A DNA stretch of 64,000 nucleotides from Urinicoccus timonensis (GTDB lineage: Bacteria; Bacillota; Clostridia; Tissierellales; Peptoniphilaceae): NCBI RefSeq assembly GCF_900232945.1, contig NZ_OCTU01000001.1:243088-307087 (forward strand), read 5' to 3'. The position numbers and the translations under genes were made by a program. Below, one piece after another: positions 7,549-15,083 of this stretch (position 1 is its first letter; each line of letters begins with the position of its first letter). Under the pieces are notes generated by a model. It did no database searches, was not told the DNA's origin, and was given only the letters and a program-made list of their open reading frames with translations.

Positions 7549-8849
7549 TTCTTAAAAAACTTCCTTGGGTCAAAGTTTTCATAGGGAGGATAGCGCATAT
7601 CCAGGTCTATTTTTCTAGACTTCTTTAGGATGGAGACCTTGCGACTAAAGGTGTCAAAGGAGTATTTTCCATGGTAGGCCCCCATGCCGCTTTGACCCAC
7701 GCCACCAAAGGGCAGGGTTACGGTGGACAGGTGGGTCAAGGTATCGTTAAAGGCCCCACCACCGAAGGGGATGGTGTCCAGGATGTAGTCCAGGTCTTTT
7801 TCCTCCTGGCTAAAGAGGTAGAGGGCCAGGGGGTTGGGGTGGAGGTTGATGACCTTTTGGCAGTCTTCCAAGTCGTCAATGGTTAAAACCGGTAGGAAGG
7901 GGCCAAAGATTTCCTCTTCCATAAAGGGGCTTGAAGGGTCTGCTGGAAAGACTTGAGGGGCAAATTTCAAGCCTTGGGGCCAGGCCTTTCCCTCCATGTC
8001 TAAGCCCTGGCCCTTGGCCAGGTCTTCTAGACGACGGAAGTGGTCTTGGTCGATGATGGAGGCCAGGTAGGGACTTTCCAGGGGATTGGGACCATAAAAA
8101 TCCTGGATGGCTTGGTTCATAGCCTGAATCAAGGAGTCCCGGAGATCTTCTTGGACCAGGCAATAGTCCGGAGCCACACAGGTTTGGCCGGCATTGAGGG
8201 TCTTGCCCCAGATGATTCTTTTGGCAGTGGTTTCCAGGTCTTGGTCCCCAAAGACGATGACAGGACTTTTTCCTCCCAATTCTAAAACACAGGGGATCAT
8301 TTTTTCTCCGGCCAATTTGGCCATTTCCCGTCCAACCCGGGTGGACCCTGTAAAGAATAAAAAGTCCATGTCTTCAGCCATAAAGCGAGCCCGGTCTTGA
8401 GGGTCCAGGCCATAGACCAGGACTTCTTCCGGGTCATAGACTCGGCCAAGAATGGTCTGGACCACTTGGGATGTAGCTGGGGCCTTTCGGGAGGTCTTTA
8501 AAACCACCCGGTTGCCTGCTCCCAAGGCTCCAATGGTTGGCACCATGGCCAAAAGAAAGGGGTAGTTCCAAGGGGCAGCAATGGCCACCCGGCCATAGGG
8601 CCTATAGTGGATTTCCCCCTTGGAGGGAAATTGATAATAGGGGGTGGGCTTTTTGTCCGGCCGAGCCCACTTGGGGACTTGGGCTATCGTATAGTCCAGC
8701 TCTTCCAGGGTCATGAGATATTCGGATAGGTAGGCTTCTTCCATGGACTTGCCCAGGTCAGCTTCCAGGGCTTTTAGGATTTCTGACCGGCTTTTTTGTA
8801 ATTCTTTTTTCAGGATTTTTAGCTTGCTAATACGGTTTTTAAGGTCCAT
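7545..8849 (-). CDS. NAD(P)-dependent aldehyde dehydrogenase (class 3-like)
   Basis: Oxidises aldehydes to acids. 434 residues, shorter than the usual 480-500 and like class-3 and YwdH-type enzymes. APWNYPF (92-98) and the FTGSTRVG nucleotide loop are present; the general base is E190 in LELGGKSP and the nucleophile C224 in GQTCVAPDY. The C-terminal SGMGAYHGKYSFDTFS matches the class-3 group. There is an AGGAGG start site 12 bases after the flavodoxin gene. It is unrelated to EutE of this window; its substrate is unknown, with fatty or lipid-peroxidation aldehydes the common guess. Confidence 0.9.
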   Translation of the reverse strand: MDLKNRISKLKILKKELQKSRSEILKALEADLGKSMEEAYLSEYLMTLEELDYTIAQVPKWARPDKKPTPYYQFPSKGEIHYRPYGRVAIAAPWNYPFLLAMVPTIGALGAGNRVVLKTSRKAPATSQVVQTILGRVYDPEEVLVYGLDPQDRARFMAEDMDFLFFTGSTRVGREMAKLAGEKMIPCVLELGGKSPVIVFGDQDLETTAKRIIWGKTLNAGQTCVAPDYCLVQEDLRDSLIQAMNQAIQDFYGPNPLESPYLASIIDQDHFRRLEDLAKGQGLDMEGKAWPQGLKFAPQVFPADPSSPFMEEEIFGPFLPVLTIDDLEDCQKVINLHPNPLALYLFSQEEKDLDYILDTIPFGGGAFNDTLTHLSTVTLPFGGVGQSGMGAYHGKYSFDTFSRKVSILKKSRKIDLDMRYPPYENFDPRKFFKK

Positions 8850-8861
8850 TTCCCTCCTCCT

Positions 8862-9404
8862 TTACTCATCAAAGGGGTCCCGGGCCCGGATCCATTCTTC
8901 CAGGTCTTCCAGGTAGGAAAAATCCACCCAGTCCCAGTTCTTCCCATATATGGTTAAAAAGTCTTTTTCCCAGGCTTGGAGTTTGGTCTTTCGCTTGTTC
9001 TTAATCTTGTGGTAGTTAAATCGCAAGAGAGCCTTGTCCATCCGGGTCATCTTGTCTGTTTGCCAGGCTCCTCGCCCATAAAAGGCCGGTACGTCCTTTA
9101 AGGGACCATCAAAGTGGTGACGGTAGAGCCGGCGGAATTCTTTCTTGTTGTAATTACTGGCTCCCACACAAAAAACGGCCACTTTTTTATCTCGAATCCG
9201 GCTAATATCCCTTTCCAAGAGGCTTAAATTCAAAAGGCCAAAGGCATAAATCGGCGCAAAAAACACCACCACATCTCCCGATATGTTTTTGGCCTTATAG
9301 TCCTTGATCTCTAAAAGGGTCCCTGGATGCCTCCGGTGGAGTTCTTCTGCATATCTTTTTGTGGCTCCATACTTGCTGCTATAGATAACGGTTACTTCTT
9401 CCAT
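8862..9404 (-). CDS. Flavodoxin-domain protein
   Basis: 180 residues. The N-terminus VTVIYSSKYGATKRYAEEL is an FMN phosphate-binding loop of the flavodoxin / HemG-like type; FAPIYAFGLL and FCVGASNY fit the next two flavin loops. The C-terminal 60 residues are basic and aromatic-rich. It probably carries electrons for a neighbouring oxidoreductase; the gene lies between the SagB-like and aldehyde dehydrogenase genes in one direction. The exact partner is unknown. Confidence 0.8.
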   Translation of the reverse strand: MEEVTVIYSSKYGATKRYAEELHRRHPGTLLEIKDYKAKNISGDVVVFFAPIYAFGLLNLSLLERDISRIRDKKVAVFCVGASNYNKKEFRRLYRHHFDGPLKDVPAFYGRGAWQTDKMTRMDKALLRFNYHKIKNKRKTKLQAWEKDFLTIYGKNWDWVDFSYLEDLEEWIRARDPFDE

Positions 9405-9451
9405 CTCTGCCCCCTAAGACAATTTTTCTAGCTTTTTCCATTCCTCTATTC

Positions 9452-10144
9452 CTAGTCCAAGCTCCCTCGACTGCCAATGGAAAAGACATAGGTCATGGGA
9501 GTGGCTTGGGATTCAAAAAAGTCGTCTATCAGCCTTTGCTCATAGCGGGCAATGGGGCAAGAAGCCATATTTAAAGACTCTGCCGCCAATTGTATTTGCT
9601 GGCCCACATGGCCTGCTTCTAGGAGGACAAATTTTTCTGCTTCTGAGGGATACCTGTAGCCTGCTGCTTCTAGGTTGGCTCCCAGGCCAATGAGACAGGA
9701 GGCCTGGAGGACAAAGCTTTGACCCAAAAAGATGGCCTTTAGCTCTTCTTGAGCATCTGTAAAGCGCTTGACCAAAAAGAGGCTGTGGTTTTTTGGGTGG
9801 TAGCGGTAGATTCCCTTTTCCAGGTCCAGAACATTTAGGATGCAGACATAGAGCCGCAGGGGTCGACTATTACAAGCGCTGGGCACCGGCAGGTGGCTTC
9901 TTTGCTCTTGAAATAAGTGGTAGCTGTAGTAGAGGATGTGACTCAATTGCTTCCGGGTCATAATAACCTTGGAATAGGCCCGTCCGGACTTTCTCTTCCG
10001 GGTCAGAACGGTAAAGTCACTTTCATAAATTTTTTGGACTGGTGGGGGAAGCTTACTTTCCCGACCTTTATAAAAGTCTGGATCTATAAAATCGGGTTGC
10101 TTACCCTTTTCTTCTGCCGTCAAGGGAAATGTGGATTGAATCAT
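9452..10144 (-). CDS. SagB/ThcOx-type FMN nitroreductase-fold oxidoreductase
   Basis: 230 residues. RKRKSGRAYSK near residue 50 is the FMN phosphate-binding stretch, and EAGHVGQQIQLAAESLNMASC the conserved second half of SagB-type dehydrogenases. In thiazole/oxazole peptide clusters such enzymes oxidise azolines, but no YcaO, cyclodehydratase or precursor peptide gene is nearby, so a stand-alone redox role is more likely. It heads the operon continuing into the flavodoxin gene 47 bases on, which could supply electrons. AAGGAC is the ribosome site. Confidence 0.82.
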   Translation of the reverse strand: MIQSTFPLTAEEKGKQPDFIDPDFYKGRESKLPPPVQKIYESDFTVLTRKRKSGRAYSKVIMTRKQLSHILYYSYHLFQEQRSHLPVPSACNSRPLRLYVCILNVLDLEKGIYRYHPKNHSLFLVKRFTDAQEELKAIFLGQSFVLQASCLIGLGANLEAAGYRYPSEAEKFVLLEAGHVGQQIQLAAESLNMASCPIARYEQRLIDDFFESQATPMTYVFSIGSRGSLD

Positions 10145-10345
10145 TGCTTGTCCTTTCTAAACGCTTTGGAATCTTCTTTCTTCTCATAGTTCATTGTAGC
10201 ATTTTCAGACTTAAATGAACACTCCCCTTTCTGAGAAAAGTTTTTGGAAAGAATCTGGATTGGCCCATAATTTCAAAGAATTTCGCCAGGCTTTATGCTA
10301 TACTTAAGTATATTAAGAAAGGAAATGAGGAAAGAAAGGATCCCT

Positions 10346-10927
10346 ATGAAAGTATCATTAATTTTTGATTTTTTATGCCCCTTCTGCTACAAGCAGCACC
10401 TGGTTCTCAATTCTATAGACGGCGTGGAAATTGAACCCCTTCCCCGGTTTTTAAAGGCGGAGGTTCCCGTTGCCGGTCTTGAAATGGACCCAGAAACTAA
10501 GATTAAGATGAATAAGACCCTGGACGACCTAAAAAAAGAAGAGGTCTTCCAAGGTGTCCACCTGGCCCCAAGAAGTCACTTTTACAATAGCTACCGGGCC
10601 CACCAAATGGCCCAGTCTGCCTATAAGCTGGGGGCCTACCTTCCCTTTGCCCTAAAGGTCTATGAGGCCTATTTCTCTGGCCAAAAAAATATTGCCGACC
10701 AAGACCTCTTAGATGACCTGGCCCGGTCTGTAGGCTTGGACCCAGACCAAATGCACGATCTTTTTGATGTGGACTTATTGAGGGAAAAACTCTGGACATC
10801 TTTTTCTCTCTTTACAGACAAGGGCTTGAAAACCATCCCCGTTATGGTCATCCATCCTGAAGAAAGGATTATCGACCACTCCACTTCTTTGGCAGAAATG
10901 AAGGAGATCTTAAAAGAGTATGAATAA
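10346..10927 (+). CDS. DsbA-family (FrnE-like) thioredoxin-fold protein
   Basis: 193 residues from the ATG at 10346 (AAAGGA upstream); the longer frame from 10295 adds an unlikely leader. IFDFLCPFCYKQH places the CxxC (C-P-F-C) at the start of a thioredoxin fold with a helical insert, and TIPVMV has the cis-proline. There is no signal peptide, so a cytoplasmic disulfide oxidoreductase or isomerase of the FrnE/HCCA type is likely. It overlaps the next gene by 8 bases. Target unknown. Confidence 0.82.
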   Translation: MKVSLIFDFLCPFCYKQHLVLNSIDGVEIEPLPRFLKAEVPVAGLEMDPETKIKMNKTLDDLKKEEVFQGVHLAPRSHFYNSYRAHQMAQSAYKLGAYLPFALKVYEAYFSGQKNIADQDLLDDLARSVGLDPDQMHDLFDVDLLREKLWTSFSLFTDKGLKTIPVMVIHPEERIIDHSTSLAEMKEILKEYE

Positions 10928-11804
10928 AGAAGAATCCATGCATTGGAGAGAATACAATAAAAAAGTTATTCTCTCCAAGTACCTATCCATCCTGGTTGGA
11001 AATTTTTTCTGTGCCGTGGCCTTAATCTTGTTTTTACGACCAGGACAAATGATTGGAGGCGGGGTTGGAGGGATTTCCGTCTTGTTAAATACGGTTTTCG
11101 GTATCCCCTTGGGGCTTTCCGTCCTTCTCTTTAACCTCCCCCTGATGGTCTTGTCCCTCAAGATCCTGGACCGGAATTTTATCTTTTACTCTACCCTGTC
11201 CATGTTTATTTTTTCCCTTTACATGAGTCTTTTTGACTTTTTGGCCTCCTATGTCCACATTACTGACGATATCTTGTTAAGCTGCGTCTTTGGTTCCATC
11301 CTCAACGGGGTGGGCATGGGAATTATGTTTCGCAATGGAACCTGCCAGGGAGGCCTGGACGTTGTGGCGGCCTTGGCCAAGAAGCTCTATGGGATCAACA
11401 TCAGCAAGGTTCTTTTGGGGGTTAATGGAGTTATCATCACAATTTCCGGTTTTGTCTTTAGCTTCAACCGGGCCATGTACACCCTCATTGGCCTCTTTAT
11501 TGCCTACCAGGTCTTGGACCGGATCCAGCTGGGTGTAGGCCAAATGAAGCAAATTTTTATCATGACCAATATGTCCAAACCCATTGCCAAGTCTATTATG
11601 AAGGAGCTCCACCGGGGAGTTACCTATATCAAGGGCAGTGGGGCCTATACCAACCAAGGCATGGACATTATCTATTGTATTGTGGACAACCACGAGTTTG
11701 TCCAAGTGCGAAAAATTGTGGACTCTATTGACCCAGAAGCCTTTATGACCATTAGCGAAACCGTTGAAGTCAAGGGCCGGGGCTTTGACCACATCCAAGT
11801 CTAG
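10920..11804 (+). CDS. YitT-family membrane protein
   Basis: 294 residues: five to six membrane segments in the first about 190 residues, including the glycine-rich PGQMIGGGVGGISVLLN and FRNGTCQGGLDVVAAL family motifs, then a soluble DUF2179-type domain (about 205-290, KGSGAYTNQGMDIIYCIV) resembling a small-ligand sensor. Its start lies inside the DsbA-like gene, so they are coupled. Function of the family is unsettled. Confidence 0.88.
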   Translation: MNKEESMHWREYNKKVILSKYLSILVGNFFCAVALILFLRPGQMIGGGVGGISVLLNTVFGIPLGLSVLLFNLPLMVLSLKILDRNFIFYSTLSMFIFSLYMSLFDFLASYVHITDDILLSCVFGSILNGVGMGIMFRNGTCQGGLDVVAALAKKLYGINISKVLLGVNGVIITISGFVFSFNRAMYTLIGLFIAYQVLDRIQLGVGQMKQIFIMTNMSKPIAKSIMKELHRGVTYIKGSGAYTNQGMDIIYCIVDNHEFVQVRKIVDSIDPEAFMTISETVEVKGRGFDHIQV

Positions 11805-11813
11805 GAGGAAACC

Positions 11814-12380
11814 ATGCGTAGAAAAGATCGAGAAATGAACTCAGACTTTGCCCGAGAGGTCATTGACCAAAGTTCCTACGGGAGCCTGGCCCTCTATGAC
11901 CCAGACAAAAAACAAACCTATTCTGTCAACCTTTCCCTGGTCCGACTGGGGAACTGCCTTTACTTTCACTCTGCCAAGGCCGGCTACAAGTTGGACCTTT
12001 TACAAGAAGGCGACTCCTATGGCCTGTCCTTTGTCTCCTATGCCCAGGTGCCAGATGTCTTTTCCAGGGACAAGTTGCAGGCCCTGGCCCAGGAGCCGGG
12101 AAAAGTAGGGCTCCTTTTAAGCCGGGTCTTTACTACGGAATATTCCTCGGCCCATGTCCTGGGCCGCCTGCGCCTGGTCCGGGACCCAGAGGAAATCAAC
12201 CGGGCCATGGAAGCCCTTTGCCGCAAATACACAGGAGACAAGATGGACTTTTTCCCCCAAGCCATGGCTGTCGGTGGATCTCGTATCCTAGTTTATGCCC
12301 TGGATATCCAAGAAATTCATGGCAAGAGAAAAAAATTGGATGCCCAAGGGGAAGAAATGAAATGGCAAAGGATGGACTAA
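11814..12380 (+). CDS. Pyridoxamine 5'-phosphate oxidase-fold flavoprotein (NimA-like)
   Basis: 188 residues with the split-barrel FMN-binding fold: YGSLALYDPDKKQTYSVNLS then LYFHSAKAGYKLDLL, the pattern of NimA-type and related PNPOx proteins. Third gene of the DsbA-like / YitT operon with AGGAGG upstream, and ends on an intrinsic terminator. NimA relatives are linked to nitroimidazole reduction, but that activity cannot be assumed from the fold. Confidence 0.82.
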   Translation: MRRKDREMNSDFAREVIDQSSYGSLALYDPDKKQTYSVNLSLVRLGNCLYFHSAKAGYKLDLLQEGDSYGLSFVSYAQVPDVFSRDKLQALAQEPGKVGLLLSRVFTTEYSSAHVLGRLRLVRDPEEINRAMEALCRKYTGDKMDFFPQAMAVGGSRILVYALDIQEIHGKRKKLDAQGEEMKWQRMD

Positions 12381-12390
12381 TTAAAACTAG

Positions 12391-12427
12391 AAAAAAGGAG
12401 CTAGCCTAGAGCTAACTCCTTTTTTTA
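12391..12427 (+). terminator. Bidirectional intrinsic terminator
   Basis: AAAAAAGGAGCTAGC and GCTAACTCCTTTTTT form a long stem around a CTAGA loop with a T7 tail, between the convergent PNPOx and ClC genes. Confidence 0.85.
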
Positions 12428-13987
12428 TGGTCTTTCCCGGGTCATATCTCCCAGGATTTTTTCTGCATCATGGTAGTGGCCTTCATCCGTAGCAAAGATC
12501 AAGAGGTCTCCGGCCTGGAGGACGGTGGACCCAGTAGGAAGGATCCGGTGCTTGCCCCTTTGGAGCTCTGTAATCCAAACATAGGATGGAAAGTCCAAGT
12601 CCATGACCCTTTGGTTGGAGCAAAGACTCCCGGTATGGACAGTAATCTTCAGGAAGTTTTCTTCATAATAGGAAGCTCCCAGCTGGCCTTTCTTTTTAAG
12701 GATCCCCTTTAAGAGTTCGTCATAGATGGGTTCTCCCTTTAGGAGGTCTGCTGTAACCGTCGCCACCAGGACCACCAGGGCCAATCCTAAGAATTGGCTC
12801 ATGGACCCGGTCATTTCAAAAATTAAAATCAACCCCGTCAAGGGTGCCTTGACAATGGCGGCAAAGTGGCCAGCCATGGCCAGGACGACAAAGTTCAAGT
12901 AAAAGCTTTGGTCCACTCCCAGGCCGATAAAAATCTTCCCCATAATGCTGCCAACCAAAGCCCCAATAGCCAAGAGGGGAAAGAAAATCCCTCCAGGAAC
13001 ATTGGACCCGAAGCAGAGGAAGGTAAAGATATACTTGACCAAAAGAAGGAAGAGCAGGAAAAGAATAGCGAAATCTCCACTCTTTAGGGCCATGATGGTT
13101 TGGTGGCCTCCCCCTGCCAAGACAGGTAGGTAGATGGATACTCCGGCACTGAGTAAAAAGGCCAGGGCCATGGGGACAAAGCTAGGGAGTTTTTGCTTGC
13201 CAATAAAGGCCTTGGTTCTTAAGATTCCCTGGTTAAAGATAACACCACTAACCCCTACAGCCAGGCCCAGTAGGACAAAGGCCCAGTAGTTTTCCAGGGG
13301 TAGGAGGTCCAGTTCCCGAAACTGGAGGGAGGGCTCCATACCAAAGACGATTTTGGTAATAAAGTCCGCCACCACAGAAGACAGCATGCAGCCCAAGAGG
13401 ACATAGTAGGAGAAGTTCTTGTGGGCTTCTTCCAGGGCAAAGCAAACCCCAGCCAGGGGAGCCCCAAAGGCGGCAGAAAGACCTGCAGATCCTCCAGCAG
13501 TAATTAAGTAGTTGTCTAATTTTCTAGAATCCTTATTTTTTTCAGAAACCCCCTGGCCCAGGCAGGCCCCCATTTGCACCGAGGGACCCTCCCGACCCAC
13601 ACTCATTCCTACAGCCAGGCAGATAATCCCCCCAACAAATTTATAGAGGAGGACCTTAAACCAGTTGTAGTGGATTTTTTTGTGGAGGATTCCCTCCATT
13701 TGGGGAATCCCAGACCCTGAAATCATAGGCTCTCCCCGGACCAAAAAGTCCACAAAGATGGCCAAAACCACCAGGATTAGGACCAGCAGGGCAAAATATA
13801 GGGGCCTTTGGCTGGCCCAGAGGTAGACCTCTTTAAAGAGGTCCCCCAACCGGGAGCCCAAGAGCCGGTAGCCACTAATCACCAGGCCTGTTAAGATGCC
13901 GATTAACAAGGATTTTCCCAATATTTCCATTCCCTTGGCCCTTTTTAGGTCCAGGTCTTGATCTTGATTTATATCGTCTATTCTCAT
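12425..13987 (-). CDS. ClC-family chloride/proton antiporter with TrkA-C domain
   Basis: 520 residues. GSGIPQ (91-96), GREGPSVQ with gating E133, and PGGIFFPLL are the chloride-site motifs. An internal glutamate pair in FALEEAH (E186/E187) fits the proton-coupled antiporters, not passive channels. The last about 80 residues form a TrkA-C (RCK_C) domain (PTGSTVLQAGDLLIFA), probably a ligand sensor. The start has AAGGAGG. Transcribed alone. It may serve acid resistance or charge balance; the physiological anion is not provable here. Confidence 0.92.
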   Translation of the reverse strand: MRIDDINQDQDLDLKRAKGMEILGKSLLIGILTGLVISGYRLLGSRLGDLFKEVYLWASQRPLYFALLVLILVVLAIFVDFLVRGEPMISGSGIPQMEGILHKKIHYNWFKVLLYKFVGGIICLAVGMSVGREGPSVQMGACLGQGVSEKNKDSRKLDNYLITAGGSAGLSAAFGAPLAGVCFALEEAHKNFSYYVLLGCMLSSVVADFITKIVFGMEPSLQFRELDLLPLENYWAFVLLGLAVGVSGVIFNQGILRTKAFIGKQKLPSFVPMALAFLLSAGVSIYLPVLAGGGHQTIMALKSGDFAILFLLFLLLVKYIFTFLCFGSNVPGGIFFPLLAIGALVGSIMGKIFIGLGVDQSFYLNFVVLAMAGHFAAIVKAPLTGLILIFEMTGSMSQFLGLALVVLVATVTADLLKGEPIYDELLKGILKKKGQLGASYYEENFLKITVHTGSLCSNQRVMDLDFPSYVWITELQRGKHRILPTGSTVLQAGDLLIFATDEGHYHDAEKILGDMTRERP

Positions 13988-14050
13988 AGCTGCCTCCTTT
14001 ATCTATTTATAGTATAGCACTTTGAAAAAAAAGGAGAAAGGGTCGACAAG

Positions 14051-14067
14051 TCTAGAGGGCCTCTAGA
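14051..14067. promoter_or_regulatory. 17-bp perfect palindrome between divergent clc and ppx genes
   Basis: TCTAGAGG-G-CCTCTAGA, centred upstream of the ppx promoter. It could be an operator or a cruciform-forming site; no known regulator matches it with certainty. Confidence 0.4.
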
Positions 14068-14078
14068 AATGGTAAAAC

Positions 14079-14122
14079 TTTGCATGAACTTTACATTTCT
14101 TGACCCCCAGCTGTGATAAAAT
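14079..14122 (+). promoter_or_regulatory. Probable ppx-ppk promoter with PhoP-box-like direct repeats
   Basis: TTTGCA (14079), TTTACA (14090) and TTGACC (14100) repeat with 10-11 bp spacing and are followed 11 bases later by TAAAAT (14117-14122). TT(A/T)ACA-like hexamers at helical-turn spacing just before a -10 box are the layout of PhoP/PhoB-activated promoters. Degenerate, so tentative. Confidence 0.45.
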
Positions 14123-14144
14123 ACAAGTAGGAAGGGGGAAGTCT

Positions 14145-15083
14145 ATGAAATATGCTGTAACAGATATTGGTTCCAACACCATCCGCCTAACGATTTATGA
14201 CCTTGTGGATGGGCGGCCAAGAGTTTTAATGAAGAAGAAATCACAAGTTGGCCTAGCTGACTATATCAAGGGAAACAAGATGACCCAGCAGGGAGTTTGG
14301 CGTCTGGTCCATGTCTTAAAGACCTATGAGCCCATCTACAAACTCTTTCAAGCAGAAGCTATCTTTACCTTTGCCACAGCAGCTATTCGGAATGTAAAAA
14401 ACTCCAAGGAGGTCTTAAAGACCTTGGAGGAAGCCACGGGCTTAAATGTGGACTTGATTTCCGGTCCCATGGAGGCCGAGCTGGGCTATTTGGGGGTCCA
14501 TTCCTCCTTTAACCTAGATGCAGGTATCCATGTGGATATTGGTGGCGGGTCTACGGAAATTTTAATCCACAAAAAGGACAAGGTCCTCTATAAAAACAGT
14601 TTAGACGAGGGATCTCTCTCCCTCTACCGGCAATTTGTCTCACGTATTTTCCCTAACAAGAAAGAAAGTAAGGAAATCAAAAAATATATCCGGGGAAAGT
14701 TAGAGGACCTGGACCTGCCCAAGGTCAAGGGCTCTCTACCCATTGTAGGTGTTGGTGGCACCATTCGGGCCTGCAACAACCTGTGCTCAGAGTTGTTTGA
14801 ACCTGTGGACTACCAATTTTCCTCTGACGGAGAAGACCTTCCAGGCCGCTTTAGCCTGGCCCAAAGTAAGTCTATTAGCCAGGGTCTTATGACTTTTGAC
14901 CCGGTGTATGTCCGAAATGTCCTGAGAGTTTGCCCCTCTAGAATCCACACCCTGACTCCTGGAATCCTAATCCTCCAGGAGGTTGCCAAGGTCTTTTCCT
15001 GCCAGGAAATCATGGTAAGCAATTGTGGAATTCGTGAAGGTTACTTAATTTGGAGGTTAGATCAAGACCATGGAAAAAAATAA
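14145..15083 (+). CDS. Ppx/GppA-family exopolyphosphatase / guanosine pentaphosphatase
   Basis: Hydrolyses terminal phosphates of polyphosphate or pppGpp. 312 residues from the ATG at 14145, chosen because GGGGGAAG precedes it and the ASKHA-fold phosphate-1 loop AVTDIGSNTIRL starts right after. VDIGGGSTEI is the phosphate-2 loop, and ISGPMEAELGYLG matches the Ppx/GppA core. Only the two-domain catalytic core is present, as in short Firmicutes members. It overlaps the ppk start by 14 bases, giving an operon that pairs synthesis and breakdown of polyphosphate. Confidence 0.9.
   Translation: MKYAVTDIGSNTIRLTIYDLVDGRPRVLMKKKSQVGLADYIKGNKMTQQGVWRLVHVLKTYEPIYKLFQAEAIFTFATAAIRNVKNSKEVLKTLEEATGLNVDLISGPMEAELGYLGVHSSFNLDAGIHVDIGGGSTEILIHKKDKVLYKNSLDEGSLSLYRQFVSRIFPNKKESKEIKKYIRGKLEDLDLPKVKGSLPIVGVGGTIRACNNLCSELFEPVDYQFSSDGEDLPGRFSLAQSKSISQGLMTFDPVYVRNVLRVCPSRIHTLTPGILILQEVAKVFSCQEIMVSNCGIREGYLIWRLDQDHGKK

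Noticed and set aside
9452..10144. Thiazole/oxazole-modified peptide (TOMM) cluster
   Set aside because: Only the SagB-like gene is present; no YcaO, E1-like protein or precursor peptide could be found nearby.
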